Shown in pieces: positions 37,301 through 51,500 of a DNA stretch of 64,000 nucleotides (the stretch's first letter is position 1; every line of letters starts with the position of its first letter). Under the pieces are notes generated by a model. It saw nothing but the letters and a program-made list of their open reading frames with translations, searched no databases and had not been told where the DNA came from. This DNA is from Pipra filicauda (taxonomy: Eukaryota > Chordata > Aves > Passeriformes > Pipridae), in contig NW_024104421.1 of NCBI RefSeq assembly GCF_003945595.2, positions 1,488,001 through 1,552,000 of the forward strand. The letters run 5' to 3'. The position numbers and the translations under genes were made by a program.

Positions 37301-40300
37301 GGTTTTGTGGCACAGAGAGAGAGAGAGAATGCCATCTTCAGCAGCACAGCATCTCCCATGAGAGAGACCACTGCTTTGGGATGTCTTTCATCATCATCTT
37401 AACTGACAACATTCACTCTATCAAGGAAAACAACAGTTTTTACAGCATGTGCATTTTACCCCTGAAGCATGGCAGCCCAGCTAACCTTTCTGTGGTCCTG
37501 CACATGGCATCTTCACAGATGAGAAGAAAATCATTGGGTAGGTCTTGCAGAAGCTTCACATCCTTTGGTCTCCGAGTTTTGTGAAAGCGTTCAGCATGAA
37601 TACCTGGAGGCTTGCAAAGGTGGGTTTTAAGATGGTTATTTGATTCTATATAATAATCTATTGGTTCAAGACTTAGGCTCCTGCAAGCTGAAGCACAAGT
37701 ATTAGAGAGTAGGTGATCCAGCAACCTAGACCTTCGGTTATTCATACTTTGCCTTGATTCATTAAAGTCAAAACCTTTCTGCACAGCTTCTGTGAGGCAA
37801 GGCCTTAATAACCTATTTGTTCTGCTTCATGGAAAAGTGGCATCTCCAGACTCTTCTGCTTTCCAGATAAGGAGACAGAAACGATGCCTGGATTGTAAAA
37901 ATCTCCCAGGGAGAAAGTCTACCCAGGTAAAAGCCTGGCACTTCCAGCTCGCAGCACAAATGTGGCTTCTACTGTCTGGAAATCTGTTGAAATGAAGACT
38001 GTGTCAGGCAGAAAAAATATTCCACCCCTTAGGTAAAGCAATGACTGCGCATAAGCCACCTCAGACGAAGAGACACAAGCTGTGTCATGTTCTCTTCTCC
38101 TCCCTAATACAGATGTAATGCTCCACAAAACGCTGCAGACTCTACTGCTCTCCCCTAGACAGTCACCTACCGGTGATAACAAACACGGTGTGACAGACAG
38201 AAGGGTCCAGAGGAAAAGCTACATGAACTTTAGCCCATACATGATATGGAGCATTTTTTTGGAAAACATCATCTGAGCTAATCCACTGCAAAATGATTTT
38301 TTGGATTAACCACTGCGACCTTGGGTCCTTCTGCACAAACAAATGTTTGTTGCAAGTGGAGTTCTGGCACTTTTGTGCCATCTTTGGGGAGGAAGAGTAC
38401 AGGAACAAAATCTCTGCTTGCCAATAGTGTCAGTTTACCTTGATCAAAAAACAGACACAAGTTGCAGTGTGTAACCCTGTAAGTCAGTCTGGTCCTGAAA
38501 GTCAGCAATTTTGGAGGTGGTGGCAAAAATGCCTCACTGCATGACTCTGCACAAACCTATTCATTTGCTTGTTCCTTAGTCTTGTCACTTGCGAAGCGTA
38601 GTTAATAAACTCTTTATTTCCCATCCATTGCTTTTGGGCATAATGAGCAAAAAAACCCCAGGAATTTCAGCACAGCTGATCAAAAATTCTCAATAACTGC
38701 AAAATTCAGCACAACTGATCAAAAATTCTCAATAACTGCAAAATGCTGTGTGGGTAAACAATTTGGTCGTTGGTGGGGAATTAGCTGAACATAAGAGCCA
38801 GGAGTCTTTATGAAATGCCTCCTCACAGTTATATCCATCAAAGCTCACTGAAGTTGCAGGCATATGGCAATCCAGAACAAGGGTGGGTGAACATGTTCAA
38901 CCTAGTTAGAAACTCAGTGGAAGACTGTGGAGTCTAAGGCATTTCTCAGCCTATACTGAGCTCTCAGACTGGAGATATTCAGGAAAACAGGCATAAGAGA
39001 CAAGAAAAAAAGCCAGTCAAGAAAAGGTCATATTAGGCACAGCAAGAATAATTCCTGTACAAAGATCCACCCCTCTCAAAATGTCTAACATCCATAATGG
39101 ATATTTGTTCTGCAGCAGAGACATGCAACTCTGAGTTAATTTGGAGTTCCAGTGGATTCTTTTCAGCTCTTTTTGTAAATAATCCTTGAAAAGAAATACA
39201 GGGGAAACATTTGTGAAATAAATACAAGGGTTCATAAAACTTCTGCCTGCCTGAATGAAGCTTACGTTTTCATAATTCGAAGTGAGCTCTTCTGCCTTCT
39301 TGCATAGAGAAATGTGACTGTGAAGGGTGTATCAATCCACACATCTTCCTAAAACAAGGAGTTGACTTCAGTGCAATGAGAGTCTGACCCAAATAGAAGC
39401 CTTTTGTGCTACTTTTTCTATAAAAGACAAGAAATTACTTCAAGAAAAAATGCTTTTACTATGTTTTAAAAAAACATACATCCTTTACTAAGGATTTGAA
39501 TAGTAATTGTAGGAAACAGTTTAGTTATATAGTTTAGTATCCTTTTTTTGCTCTGAGCTCAATGTGATGTTGAGTTCACTTCTAGGGAAGTGCTAACTGG
39601 ATATGACTAATAAATTATGTTATAAAGAGAACAGCTTCAGAAATAAAACCTTCTGAGCTATTTTAACCTCTGTCATGTATACATAGTAGTTCTTGGCAAC
39701 TAATTGGTATCTACTGAGATACTGCCATTGCTCTGACCAAACACTACTAGATGTTGTTTTGGTTTACTCTGTATGCAGCATGTGCAGGGCTTCATGGAAA
39801 ACTCTGGAAAACTTTGCAGGTTGATAAAACTCTGCCACGGTGCCAAGCATATTCCTCATTTGTTTTCCCAAGTGTTTTACTGAAATGAACATTTTATATG
39901 TCTGCAGCATAGTTTTCCATTTACACAAAAAAAAGCTCCATCCCTCTGTCCTTGCAATACCATGTGCATCTCACCTCAGCATCCCTTTCTGCTGCCAGAG
40001 CTGGATTTGCATAATGAGAATGAGACTTTCACTTCAATCTTTGTGGCATCCTGACATCTTCCCCCCAGTCCCCCTGAATTCTGTGTGGAAATGCTAAAGT
40101 TATCTTCTATTTGTTATGATCTGCTTTCCAAACACCAGCCATGGCACTTCGTTCTAAATAAGATCCAGATCCTGAAAATAATTATTTTGGGGCATATATT
40201 GGATGTGTGAGCTGCCATTCAGAAGTGCAAGTTTTTACCTAATCTACCTTGACAGGTATCAGAGAGGTGGGGTCCTGCCCTAACTAGCTGTGGAGGCTCA

Positions 40301-43300
40301 AAACATTTTTCTAGTTGAAAAGAAGGCTAAAAGCTGTAGAGCACAACACACAAAACCTAAATATTAAGTCTCTGCAGACCTCTTTCAAGTGTATACTTTC
40401 TTATTGCCCTTACATATATGATCAGATTCCAATTTTTCTAAAACTCTTAGTTCTTCCACTCAACAGTAGATGCTGAATATTTTCCATGGAGCTGCCCAGC
40501 TAAATACCTCTCAAAATCTCCCCTCTTTTGGCAAGGGCAGAAGCAACATCCAAAGCTCCAGGAAGTGTTCAACTACGCAAAGCACAAGCAATTTTTCCTT
40601 TCTTAATTCCCATGCCCACTGCTCCTGAGCGATTGCCTTTCAGATTCAGCAAACAAATGAGCCCTTCTTCCCTGAAGGCTACACAGGCCCATCCTGTGCC
40701 CTGCATGAGGTTGGACCCAGTGTGTGTGTTGGAAATCTGTATATGATCATGTAATTAAATATTAGCTACAGCTAACACAAGAGGTGAGGGTCTAGTTAAG
40801 GCTATCAAAGCAACCTCAAATCTGGAATTTCCTAAATTTTTCCACTCCAGCCCCTACTGCGTTACAGAATTTGGAAGCCAAAGTCTCACAATTCTCCATT
40901 AAGCATGAATTTAAGTGAGATTTTGGGGGAGGCTGATGGTTTCCTGAAGGTGCAGACAGAGGCAGACCACGGGATTCACTGAATCCTTGAAATCTCTACA
41001 CCAAACCACGGAGCTGCAAGTGCTTTTGAACAAAGCGCCTGTAAGAATTCTTTCAAATGACTAAACCACGGCATTTTTCCTTAATTGCATTTTCAGAACT
41101 GTCTAAACTAGTCTAGCTGAAACTTTCCAGAAAAATTTTGCTTGAGACACCTGGCATGGAAAAATTCAGTCCAAGTAATTTAAAGCTGCAAAATTATAAG
41201 CAACTAAAAACAAAATCTTGTAATGGGAAATGTCAGGCAATTTTAGCTACTGATGATACTACCAGCTCTGTCTGTAACAATGTGAAAAATAAAGAGAGAC
41301 AAGAAGAAAAAAAAAAGACAGACAGAATTATAAATGATAAAAGGAGAAAGCTTGCTTGCTGCAAGAGGTGGGTTTTAAGAGATTTTTTGGATGTGAATAA
41401 AAGGACGTTTGACAGATGAGGTCATGGAGACTATTTAATGTGTTAGGAGGCAGCACGAGTGAAGGCATAAAGCTGAGAGTGAGTAAGGGGAGGAAAAGAG
41501 CAAGATAAGGCTATTGGAGATGTTTTGAGAAGGCAGAGGGAAGAAGAAATGTACAATGGTAGGAGAAAAAGATAGTATCAGAGTTACAGTGTTATGATCA
41601 TTGAGTAAACATAATAGATGGAACAACATCTGGCTTCACTTGGGATGCTCCGGTGCTTTCTTTTCAGGTAGGTGGATGACAGTATGCCTCCTTAAGAGGC
41701 ATCCTATTTAAATGGAAGTGCTTGTAAAACATCCAGGGGAGGGACAGCCTGAACCCACTTCTCATAAGTCATTGCTGCAGTTCATTTGTAAATAAAATTT
41801 TTCCCAAGGTCCTTACTCCTACTAGTAATGCTGAGTCCAATGGAATCCAGCACGAAGCAGAAAACATCTCAAAGGTGGAATCTGACTTCCAGATTGTTTT
41901 TTAGATCAGAGTGCCCAATCCTGAATTATTTGACTTCTTTGGGGACTTTTGAAGATCTTTGTACCACAGAGCCCGTGTCAGTCATCATTCTAAATCTTTT
42001 TTGACTTGGCAGGGTCCAGTCCTTCAACTCTTGAGAAGTGGTCTTTAATCATTCAAGAAGTCCTTTCGACTGAGGTCAGTCATGTTTAGTTTTGTGACTA
42101 AAGGTCTCAAGAACTAGCCTTTATTCTCCTTTGTTTTCCAAATATAAAGGCTTCAAACTTAATTGAATATTGAATCTCCTACCAGTTTTTTTCTACCTGC
42201 ACCTCAGGACCAGGTTCTTCGAACTACATGCCACTTATGGAAAGCATTTTTCTCCACTTACATGCTAAGATCATATTTATTTGGGAACTGCTTGGAAATC
42301 TGTCATTATGGTGCTTGTGACAGCTTGACAAGGCCTGTTGCCATGGAAAAGCTTTGTGATGTTGTATAAATATATTCCTAGGTCAGAAGTGCTATGTATT
42401 TTTTGGACATGGATGTTAAAGGGAAAAAAGAATGACTAAACATTTAAAAAAGGAGAATAACAAAAAATAACAACAATAATTAGCATCTGATACTATATTT
42501 CTGCCCAGTAACCAAACAAACTATTTCTCAAAGCATTTAATTTATTCTGTAACAATCCTGCTAGCAATGAAAGTTCATTTATTTCCAAGGTTCACCCCCA
42601 TCCTTAAAATATTCTTATTACCAGTCATTTTGCAATATTGATGGCTCCTCTATTAATAGACTAGCAGACAAGGGAGCTATTATTCTTGCCCTCTATCTGT
42701 TATTCCATTAGGTAAGGCTGACATTCTCCGACTGCTTGCAGTTCTATAACCTACAGTGTGCTCAAGCCACTAACTAAAACTCATCCTCACATGTTGTTTT
42801 TGGTGAAAATTATGACTAGACAGGAAAAGAGACAACAAAAACATGCAGAGAAATATGAGAGAAATCTCAATATAGGTTTGCATCCAAAATAGCAATATTT
42901 TTTTGACTCAGACAGAAATGAGGAAGTGTCGGCACAACGATGTGGAAAGTCATCTGAGACTGTCTCTGCAGTTTGTCCCTGCTGATGACTGATGCCCTGT
43001 GTTTCAGTTCCAACTGTACCTTCACACAAACACAGAAACAGTCTTTCCAGCCCTTTTTTGCTGCCTGCAACACAACGTTATTTATGCTTCTCATAAGAGA
43101 ATTCTTAAGCGTGGGCATGTCCAGGCCATCCTGAGCTGACATGACCTGTGGGCACGAGCTTGCTTTCTTGGGTGCCAGCAGCAGACTCCAGTCTCTCTCC
43201 TATATGTTTGAATACAAACATTTTCCCAGGATAATGTTCTGAAGGAGCATTCAGAGTGAAGGAGTGTCGATAGGTTACAACCCTCCCTTTGGAAAAGGCT

Positions 43301-45379
43301 GAGGCATAAGTACAAATCATGACCCTGGCTGGTGATCCTGCCTCTTGCTGAGCGTGAGATCCGTGAAGACCTGCTGTCTCTCAGTGGGGTAAGACCCCAG
43401 CAAAAAGCAGACCAGTTTCATTTTACCCTGGTGTCTCCGAAGCCAAGAGTCTTGACAAGGCTTAGCAGGAAACCAGCACAATCCACTGACGGTGTGTACC
43501 CAGCAGTGACCCCCGCTGAGTTTCTCCCGTTGCCCCAGACACAGCCGTGTCCCAGAGAAACAAGGCACATGCTGAAGTTCAAGAGAAAAATGTGGCAATG
43601 TGTGGCACAGCACTGTGTACCCCTGTACTTCACATCTGACTCAGGAGCATGCAGTAAACTAGACAAATTCTTGACCAGGTTTTCTCACCTGTTGCTGTTG
43701 GTTCTGCCTTCCCCACCAGGGAAAGCAGCCAGGGAAAGGTATTGTCCTTTGGCGCATTAGCCGAAAACAGATGTCCCACAACTTGCTGGGTTTCCTTAGT
43801 CATCTCTCAGGGCATAAGTTGTTTGCAAAAATAGAATTATAATCTTTAAAAAAATATCATGGAGAATCACGAATCCTCCCAATGTGCTCTGATCCATAGA
43901 TGTTGTTGATTAGCCAGTTCTTTTTCCACCATAGGGACTCTCTCTGTTCTATTTCTTCCATAAGGGTTTTGGCTTCTGGGGTTTTTTTTGTTTGCTTAAT
44001 TATATCACGTCAAGCTATGAAGTCCTGTTTTTGAGATCCTTAAACATCAAAATACCATGTATTTTTATTTAAAGTTCCCTGCCACTTGATCCTAATTTTT
44101 CAGTGCTAACTTAAAGGAAGGGGGAAATGTCTGGAAGCAGAAAAATGAGAATTGATCTATAGTTTGAATCCAAGCCACAAATATGCCATGAGAATATAGA
44201 CACATGCACACAGTGCCATCAAGAAAAATATCCCAACCCTCCCACACTTTTTACACATTACAACGTATTAAAAAAATATTTCTGGACATAGTGAAATATG
44301 TTAAAATAAAAAAATCCTAGAAAGTTGCAAGTACCTCCAGAATATTCTACAGTCAGAGGCACAGAATTAAAAGCAGTTTTTGCTCAGAAAAGCTTCCATG
44401 ACAGTTAAGTAACTTAATCTTGATTTTTTGGAACCTGTGGACTACTAAAAAGAATGCAAATGAGAGAGATGAAACTAATTTGCTACTGCCTGTGCTAGTA
44501 GGAAGAACAGCATTTATACAATCAGAATTAAGACACCACTGGGCAAACCAAGTCCACATCAGGTGCCTGTATGCTGTGGAGTGCTAAAAGGTCATAATTT
44601 GGCTGCACATTTCACACTCTTGGTATTGTGCCAGCTGTGCTGGTCACCACTTCGGGAAAACACCATTAAGTGCCATTTTAGGCAAGAACAAATGGGAGCC
44701 TTGGCTGGGTAGCACCAAAGACCATGAATATGGGATGTTTCATTCACATATGCACACACCTATCAAAAGCTGGAAATAGAAGTGCCATTAAATCTGTCTA
44801 AACACTCTGGGAAGCTGAGGCATGGGATGAAGTGCTCCATTGCTGCAGCTGCAAGGACGTGACTCGCAGTCCTGTGGCCCATGCAACACAGAAAGGGTTT
44901 TGGCCCTCTTTGGAGAAGTGTTGTTATATACAACACTGCTCAGCAAACATACTGGAAACCTCCCCTGGTAATTTATCTTTTAGCTTGGTATCTGTGAAAG
45001 CTTTTAAGCAGAAGATTCTAAATAAGGAACCAAAAAATGTTGCTGTTTCTCACCATAATTGTAAACTGAAAATAAGCACTTATACAACCTAGCCCAAATA
45101 TTTAGTTAAAGAACAGGTTTATAACTAAGGATATCTTAAAATGTGTTTGAATTATTATATACACTACTTAAACAGTTAAACTGTCAGCTTAGAGTTTTGT
45201 ATATCTACCTCATTAGCCTACCTCCAGGGCCTGTGGTAGGTGAATCTGCATTTTAGAATTTTGTATTTTTCCATGCTTTATGCATCCTGTAAAATGCCTT
45301 GAGAACTTTATGAGGGGTGTTGCATTAAAATGTGTGATTATAAATATGATTTAAATATCTGAAACATTACAGAGTGATT
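37301..45379. other. intergenic stretch, no gene seen
   Basis: It begins with an AG run (about 37313-37328) and holds the short tandem duplication at 38666-38743. No coding frame, transposon or RNA gene was recognised. Confidence 0.65.
38666..38743 (+). repeat. head-to-tail duplication of a 39-bp unit
   Basis: Copies at 38666-38704 and 38705-38743 begin TTCAGCACA and end AACTGCAAAA. They differ at one base (CACAGCTG versus CACAACTG), so the duplication is recent. Confidence 0.97.
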
Positions 45380-45559
45380 ATTGTTCAATAAGGCAGTGTG
45401 CATAAAAGGGTTATCTGCATGCTGTGCTTAGGTTTCGACAATATAATGTAATGAATTGTTCAATATAGTTTGTATGCTATTTGTCTCTGTTTCTTCCCAT
45501 ACTCCAGAGATGCCTGATATGCAGGGCTCTAACAAGGCTATCATAAATTGTTGAACAAT
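45380..45559. promoter_or_regulatory. cluster of SOX half-sites including an inverted pair
   Basis: ATTGTT occurs at 45380, 45455 and 45547; AACAAT at 45554; ACAAT at 45438. The pair at 45547-45559 is a perfect inverted repeat, ATTGTT-G-AACAAT. The 11-mer ATTGTTCAATA is present twice (45380, 45455). SoxD proteins bind such sites and dimerise (family knowledge). Enhancer activity and SOX5 autoregulation are inference. Confidence 0.4.
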
Positions 45560-48500
45560 AAACAGCCCTTGAGATTTTTAGATAGTATGTGGTTAGTATG
45601 TAATCCATCTTGAGGAACTTGATTTAGTGCCACAAAGGAACATCCTTGACAATGCTCAACACTGTTTTAAACTGCTGCTAAATCAATTACTACATTTGGG
45701 GAATGGCGTGCTCCTTCCCCTCCCTGCTCCATGCCGGTGGCCTGGCTGCTCAAGGACAGATTTAGGGAGCCGCGCTATGGAAGCAGATGGGTCCCCTGGA
45801 AACCGCTGAAGTAACCCAGTTTGGAACAGTGATAAGTAAGGCCTCCTAAAATCTGCACTAGCCTGCACAACTCAAATACCTTTTGGCTGGATTTTCTCAC
45901 AATAAATGAATTACAAAATAAAAATGCTTCCTGTTGGGTCGGCGCACTTGCTAATAGCGTTTGGTACTCACACAAAGATTTTTGTGTTTGGAGTATGCTG
46001 CATATACCTACTAATTTTCCCTTGAAACATTCCAGTGAGTTGGAGAAGTGTTACTACCCCTTTTCACAGATAAGAGACACCAATTACTCAGGCAGTGTGA
46101 GGCGATGGGGGGCCTCGTGGACCAAAGACGAATGGTCTCCTGAATATAATGATGTTATAAAGAGTGACCCAAAAAGTTAAACGAGACCAAGGCCATTTGT
46201 ATTTCTTTTATGTTTTCTTCTCCTCCTCTGCTGAGGCAATTGCAGGGGACACTGAAGGCAAAAGGAGAAGGGCACTTCATGTATCTAAGCTGTAACCTTG
46301 CCCTCCTGCTTTAGAGACATAAATAAGGATTCTTAGGCAGTATTTTCTATATCCTGAGAGACTGCACAGGAAGAATATTGAGATGTAGTTATTAGAACAA
46401 TAATGTTCTCACATGTTTCAGGGGCTATGACAGTCTCAAAAATATCACTCTCATTGTAAGAAAATAAGAAAAGAGGGAGGGAGAAAGGATCCCAAGATCA
46501 AGGTAGAAGGAAGCAAATTGTGCAGGATTCATTACTGGGAGCCACATGATCTAGTTTTTCAAGGATTAATATATTCTCATGATCTATACATTACAGATAT
46601 CATATCTCTGCCAGAAGCACTCTGCAAGCCTGTCTTCAAATTCAGCATCCCCTCCAGGTTTTGGAGTTTTGCTCATCTCTCTTTAACTTCTGTTCATAGA
46701 GTAGTGGTCACCTCTCTGCCTCATAAACAGCAACATGTCCCACTGATGCCACACCTTTCACAAAGTGAATCTGATCAGGTATTGATCTTTAATCTATGGC
46801 ATTGCTGGGAATGGCAGCCAGCTGTAGCTGTGAAGAACAACAACTGGCAGACACTCTGGTTGGTGTTGGCACTGGTCCTCTCTTACGAGATCCAAATTCC
46901 TGGGAACCAAATGTTCCTGTGATTCTGGCTTTCTGCTGCCAATAAAGCTTATGATACAAAGCTAATTGGCTTGTAACTTTTCTTGGAAATCTGGAAGGGA
47001 AATGGATAGGTTGCCTTTATTTATACACCAATATGCCAAGAATCTGCATTAAGATAAGGGGAAAAATATATACAGCAGTAGCCATAAAAAAGCCAGTGTT
47101 TACCCATCTTCACTATGAAGTGGTTTACAGAGGCATATAAGAAGCTTTTATTTCATGTAAGCTTAACAGGACTGTTAGAGTTCTTTTGGCCTCTTTTATC
47201 ACTGGGAAGAATAACGTCAGGCAGAGTTCATTGCAGAACAGTCTTTGTATAGGCTCCCTCAGGGAAGGACTTCACTGGGGGTTTGTGTCCCTTGTGCATC
47301 AAAACTGTGGCCAGTCATCACCCAGATAATGAGAGCTAAAACCTGCTGTAAGAAGAAAGATTCCTATCCCCATTAGCATGTACGTAAAGGGTGAGTTTAT
47401 GACTGAAGAATATCTTATTCATCTTTGCCCGCCTCCTCCTAGCCAGTCTACGCCTGTCAACTGACAGCTGACAGTAACAGCAGTAAAATTCACATCTTCC
47501 ATGGATTAGAGGAGAAGAATTCTCCCAGCCTTAGAAAAGTTGCTTTAGATTTGGCTATCATGTTAGGATTGGCTTTTGTTTAAAAAAAAACCCCAAACCA
47601 CAAGGGCCATCTAATTTTGAATGCTCTTTAAGGCATTTCAAGGAGAGTAGTCATGGAAATACAGCTCCCAGTCAAGTGGCAAAAAAGATAAAATCCCTGT
47701 GGGATAGAAGGAATTAAGATTAAAATTGATTTGTGACATTTGTACCAAAAGCCAAACAAGCTACTACCAAAAGTTGGTGGGTGAAAAAGCACTTTTTCCT
47801 GTGAAAAGGTTCTTCCTGTTATGGGCTAGAATCTGTTTTCACTCATGTAGCTGAGATCAGAGATCGGATACAGTTCAGCAGACATTTTGTTTTATGGGGC
47901 TTCCTGGAATGAGAATTAAAATACTTGAATTGTGGAAGAACAGATTGCTTTTAATCTGTCCTCCTGAAGAGGCTGCACAAGGCCTGTTGACCAGACTGAC
48001 AGGACCAGGGGAGTCACAGCTGGGGCAGAGATGGGAGGACATGTCTCAGTGTAAATCATAGAGGGGCACAAAGGCAGATAAGATCCAACTTCAGATGTTT
48101 CCAGCTTCTCCCTCTGTTCACAACATATTACTGTTCTCATGTTATTATTAATTTTTCTCCTTCAAAAGCAACATGGAAAAATAGTAGCAGCTCTTCTACT
48201 CAGTGTGAGACTGAAGGGGTTAAAGGCATGCAATTCTATCATTCTTGATGAGTCTTTTATTTTCTTCTAGTTCATCTTTCCCTCAAAAGAATACACACAT
48301 TATTTTTACCTTAGGTGTATCTGCTTCACTTGTTTTACTTTTCAGACAGTTATCTGGCTGTAAGCCAGCACTGCAAAATCAAATCCTGCCATTTATTTTA
48401 GGATTTGCTTTTATTATTCTTGCCTGAATTTCATATTTTTTTCATTTCTTATTACTTTATGTCATTCCTCTTTTTCTTTTTTGGTGTTTTTCCTTTTTTT

Positions 48501-51500
48501 TTTTCCTTTGTTAGCTTTGTTTGCTTTCTGTCACTCACTGTTTGGTAGCTCAACTATCAGAACAGAATGAAAAAGCTACACGGTAGCTCAAGTTATAGAT
48601 ATATTACTGTCACTTTCTTACCACTGAAAAATGCAAGCAGCAACCAGAAAGCCAGCAGATCTGAGGTAGGTCAGCATCTCAGACTCCAGTTCTTTGAGCT
48701 ACGCCAAGTCACAAGGAATCTGGAATTGCAGATTCAAGAGGCATTGGGCTTTTTAAAAAAATACTCTGTTTATTGAAGATGAAAGCAATACAATAACAAC
48801 GAGAATAAGCATGAACATGATGAAAAGCAAACAAGGAGCAGCCCAAGTTTCAGCCTGAGTGTAATATACACATAGATTCTTTTTAATCCTAAAAAGAGCA
48901 AAAAAAGTATTCATAACAGCTGGTCTCAACCCAAAAGTTTGTTTGGATCACTGAATCATGCCCTCATACTGTTTAGGACTATACATAGCTGTCACTGAAA
49001 TGATCCTGGAAAAATCCCCATCTACTGCTAAGAATTTTTTTTCCTCCTTGCTGCTAAACATATTTTGTTGTTAAAGATGTATGGGGAAATGAAAAAACTG
49101 GTGGAGAAACAAAGGCCAATTTTCTAAAAATGGCCACTTAAAATTAGTTTGTTACACTTCTGAGAAGCAGCCTGATTTTTCACGAGAGCTGGGCATCTGC
49201 CAGCTTCCAGTGCTCTCTGGGGGAAAAGCAGAGAGATGGAAGGCCTCTGAAAACCTGCTGGGTGCCTACGTGCTGCCTTGGACAGCCGAGCTCTCGCTGC
49301 CTCTCGCCGTGGGTGCCGCTCTGAGGATTAATGGCAAGCCCAAGTTAAAGCTCCCAACTTCGAAAATCTTTGTACCAGTTTTTCCTGCGGTCCAGCTGCC
49401 CACTGGAGTTCTGTCCTGCTTTGTAACATTGACTTGTATCTGGCAGATGGGACAGAGACTCTCAGGTGAAGCACCAGCCCAGGGTGTTGCATACAGTTTC
49501 CTATGGGAAATAGGGGCACCTTGTCTAGGAGTGTTTTGATTGTTGGAATATTTCTGATATCCCCAAGCTTTCCCTAAATTCTCCCTGATTTTACATTATT
49601 TTATTTTACATTATCTTTCCAATATGCTTTCCTCTCTCTAGTTGTTGGAAACCTATTTGCAAGTGTATAGCAGATGCAACACCTGCCTTTCAGACCCCCT
49701 TTCTAACCACGTAGTATCCCACTTGCATGGAGTCAATGAAACCTGTGAATGGTATGACCTTGTTGCTTGGGCCTTCCAAGGTTCAATCCCTCTTTCTGGA
49801 ATAATTTGCCCTTCTTATGAGTGTAAAGAAGCCACTAACCTCAACCATGTGCACTACAGCTTTCCCAGCATCTTGAGAGAAAAAGAAAAAGGCAGTTGAA
49901 ACGAAAGAGTGGGAGGTAAAGAGTAAAGTTATTTTAGCCATTGAGTAGCTTTGCAGTCAGCTTGGTGGAAATTTGCTGTGGTTCAGGAAGATGGGAATGT
50001 CCTTTGCCAAGGCAGTACATCTGGGGGAATGCTACAGCCACTTCTCCACCAGACAATGCTGCTGTAACAGGAGATGGCCCCTCCAGCATTTGATATGGCA
50101 TTGCTAGCCAGAGAATAGTCCCATGAGGAAAGCCTCTCACAAACAGGTTACCTTTTCCTAAGCATCCCCTGTAATGACAGCACACTGTGCCCTCATGGCA
50201 TCCCACCAGGTCTTCTGGTGATGAGCTGCGGTCACCCATCCACCCTGGCAAAGAAGCACTTGTAAAACTTAACAACCAGTACGTGTATATGTGTGTGCCA
50301 TTCCCCTCCCTGGATTTCTCTGTTATTAACTCATAACTCTTAATCAGGGACATCTGCCCCTGGATAGTTTTGTAAGCAGACAAGGGCGGTGCTTTCTGTC
50401 CTGCCCTCCTTGACCTTATGTGCCAGCGTAATATGCAGAAGTATGTCAAATGCCATTTAATCTTTATAATCCGAGCAGATTATGTTCATAACTTCACCTC
50501 TATCTGCTCACAGCATTATCTCCTTTCAAAAATACCACATGGCTTTTTTTAGCCAAGATTCACCCTTTATAAGAAAGATTTGTCTTTGGTGGCCAGGTCT
50601 CACATCCCACCTGCACCAGGGCAGGCCAGTGCACTGTACAGAGCTCCACGTTCCCAGTCCACTCTTTCCAAAGTGCAACATGGGGATAATATTGGCTGGT
50701 CTGAACTTGCATTTCTGAAACCTGCAGTAGCTGAAAGGAGAAGTGTGAAACAGTAATTAGTCTCCCAGTTATTGTTTTTACAAAGCAGAGTATTTGCACT
50801 GTTACTGAGAGAGGTTGGAGCCCAGCTCCAGGCCCCAGCTGCTCATTCCTACTGCGGCAAGACGAGGCCACCGCAACCGACTGCGGCTACGCAAACAGAT
50901 GATTTACGCTTGGCAGGCACTGAGGGTGTGAAACCTCGTCAGGCAGGAAGAGGTCAGGAAATCAGTGGAGATGGGGAGGGAGGATGTGTGCTGCCTGTGG
51001 ATGTGGGAGGAGCTCCTTGCTTCTCCTTGCCTGGTAGAACAGCCACTCTTGCAGGTCTCCACCTCCAGCCACGTGCTCCTCCAGAGCTTCTGCCTCCTCT
51101 GTGGGTCCAGAGTCAAATCAATTGTCGGGGGGGGCCTGTTTTAATTGAGGAGGCAAACAACTCCAACAGTGGGGACAGGAAAGCAGCAGAAGGAGGGAGG
51201 ACAAAAGGTTGGGGGGTTTCCCCCTTCAGTGTCTTTGGTTTTTTCCCAAGTGATTGCCAGCCATGCTTCCAAACAAAATTAACGGTATTGTTTCAGAACA
51301 TTTCTGGGGTGAAATGGAAAACTTTTGTCATTGAGTTCAACTGCTGCAGGTCCAAATTCTGAAACCTCTCAAATCCTATTCCTTTAGGTTTTCTCATGTA
51401 CTTAATCCTTGCTGTGAACTCAATGAGGCAATGATCCTACAGAAAATAATGTATTATCACATAATTGCAGATTGCATTATATGGTATATTCATTATGGGG

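Noticed and set aside
36961..37584. 207-codon + strand frame
   Set aside because: Its first half is antisense to the CR1 copy at 36788-37300 and the rest is unrelated sequence.
46048..46077. Possible third MIR-like scrap (TTACTACCCCTTTTCACAG)
   Set aside because: Resembles the reverse of the MIR AATAATACC block but is under 40 bp and lacks adjoining parts, so not listed as an element.
46140..46180. GAGTGACCCAAAAAGTTAAAC as a mariner-like terminal repeat
   Set aside because: No partner inverted terminus was found within a plausible distance and the match is weak.
49934..50449. 171-codon minus-strand open frame
   Set aside because: No recognisable domain, no flanking signals and no family resemblance; length is within chance for this much six-frame sequence.
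50772..51362. 196-codon + strand open frame, among the longest in the desert
   Set aside because: Low-complexity composition (Gly, Pro, Arg-rich then Phe-rich), no domain or motif, in a GC-richer patch where stop codons are scarce. No splice or repeat support.
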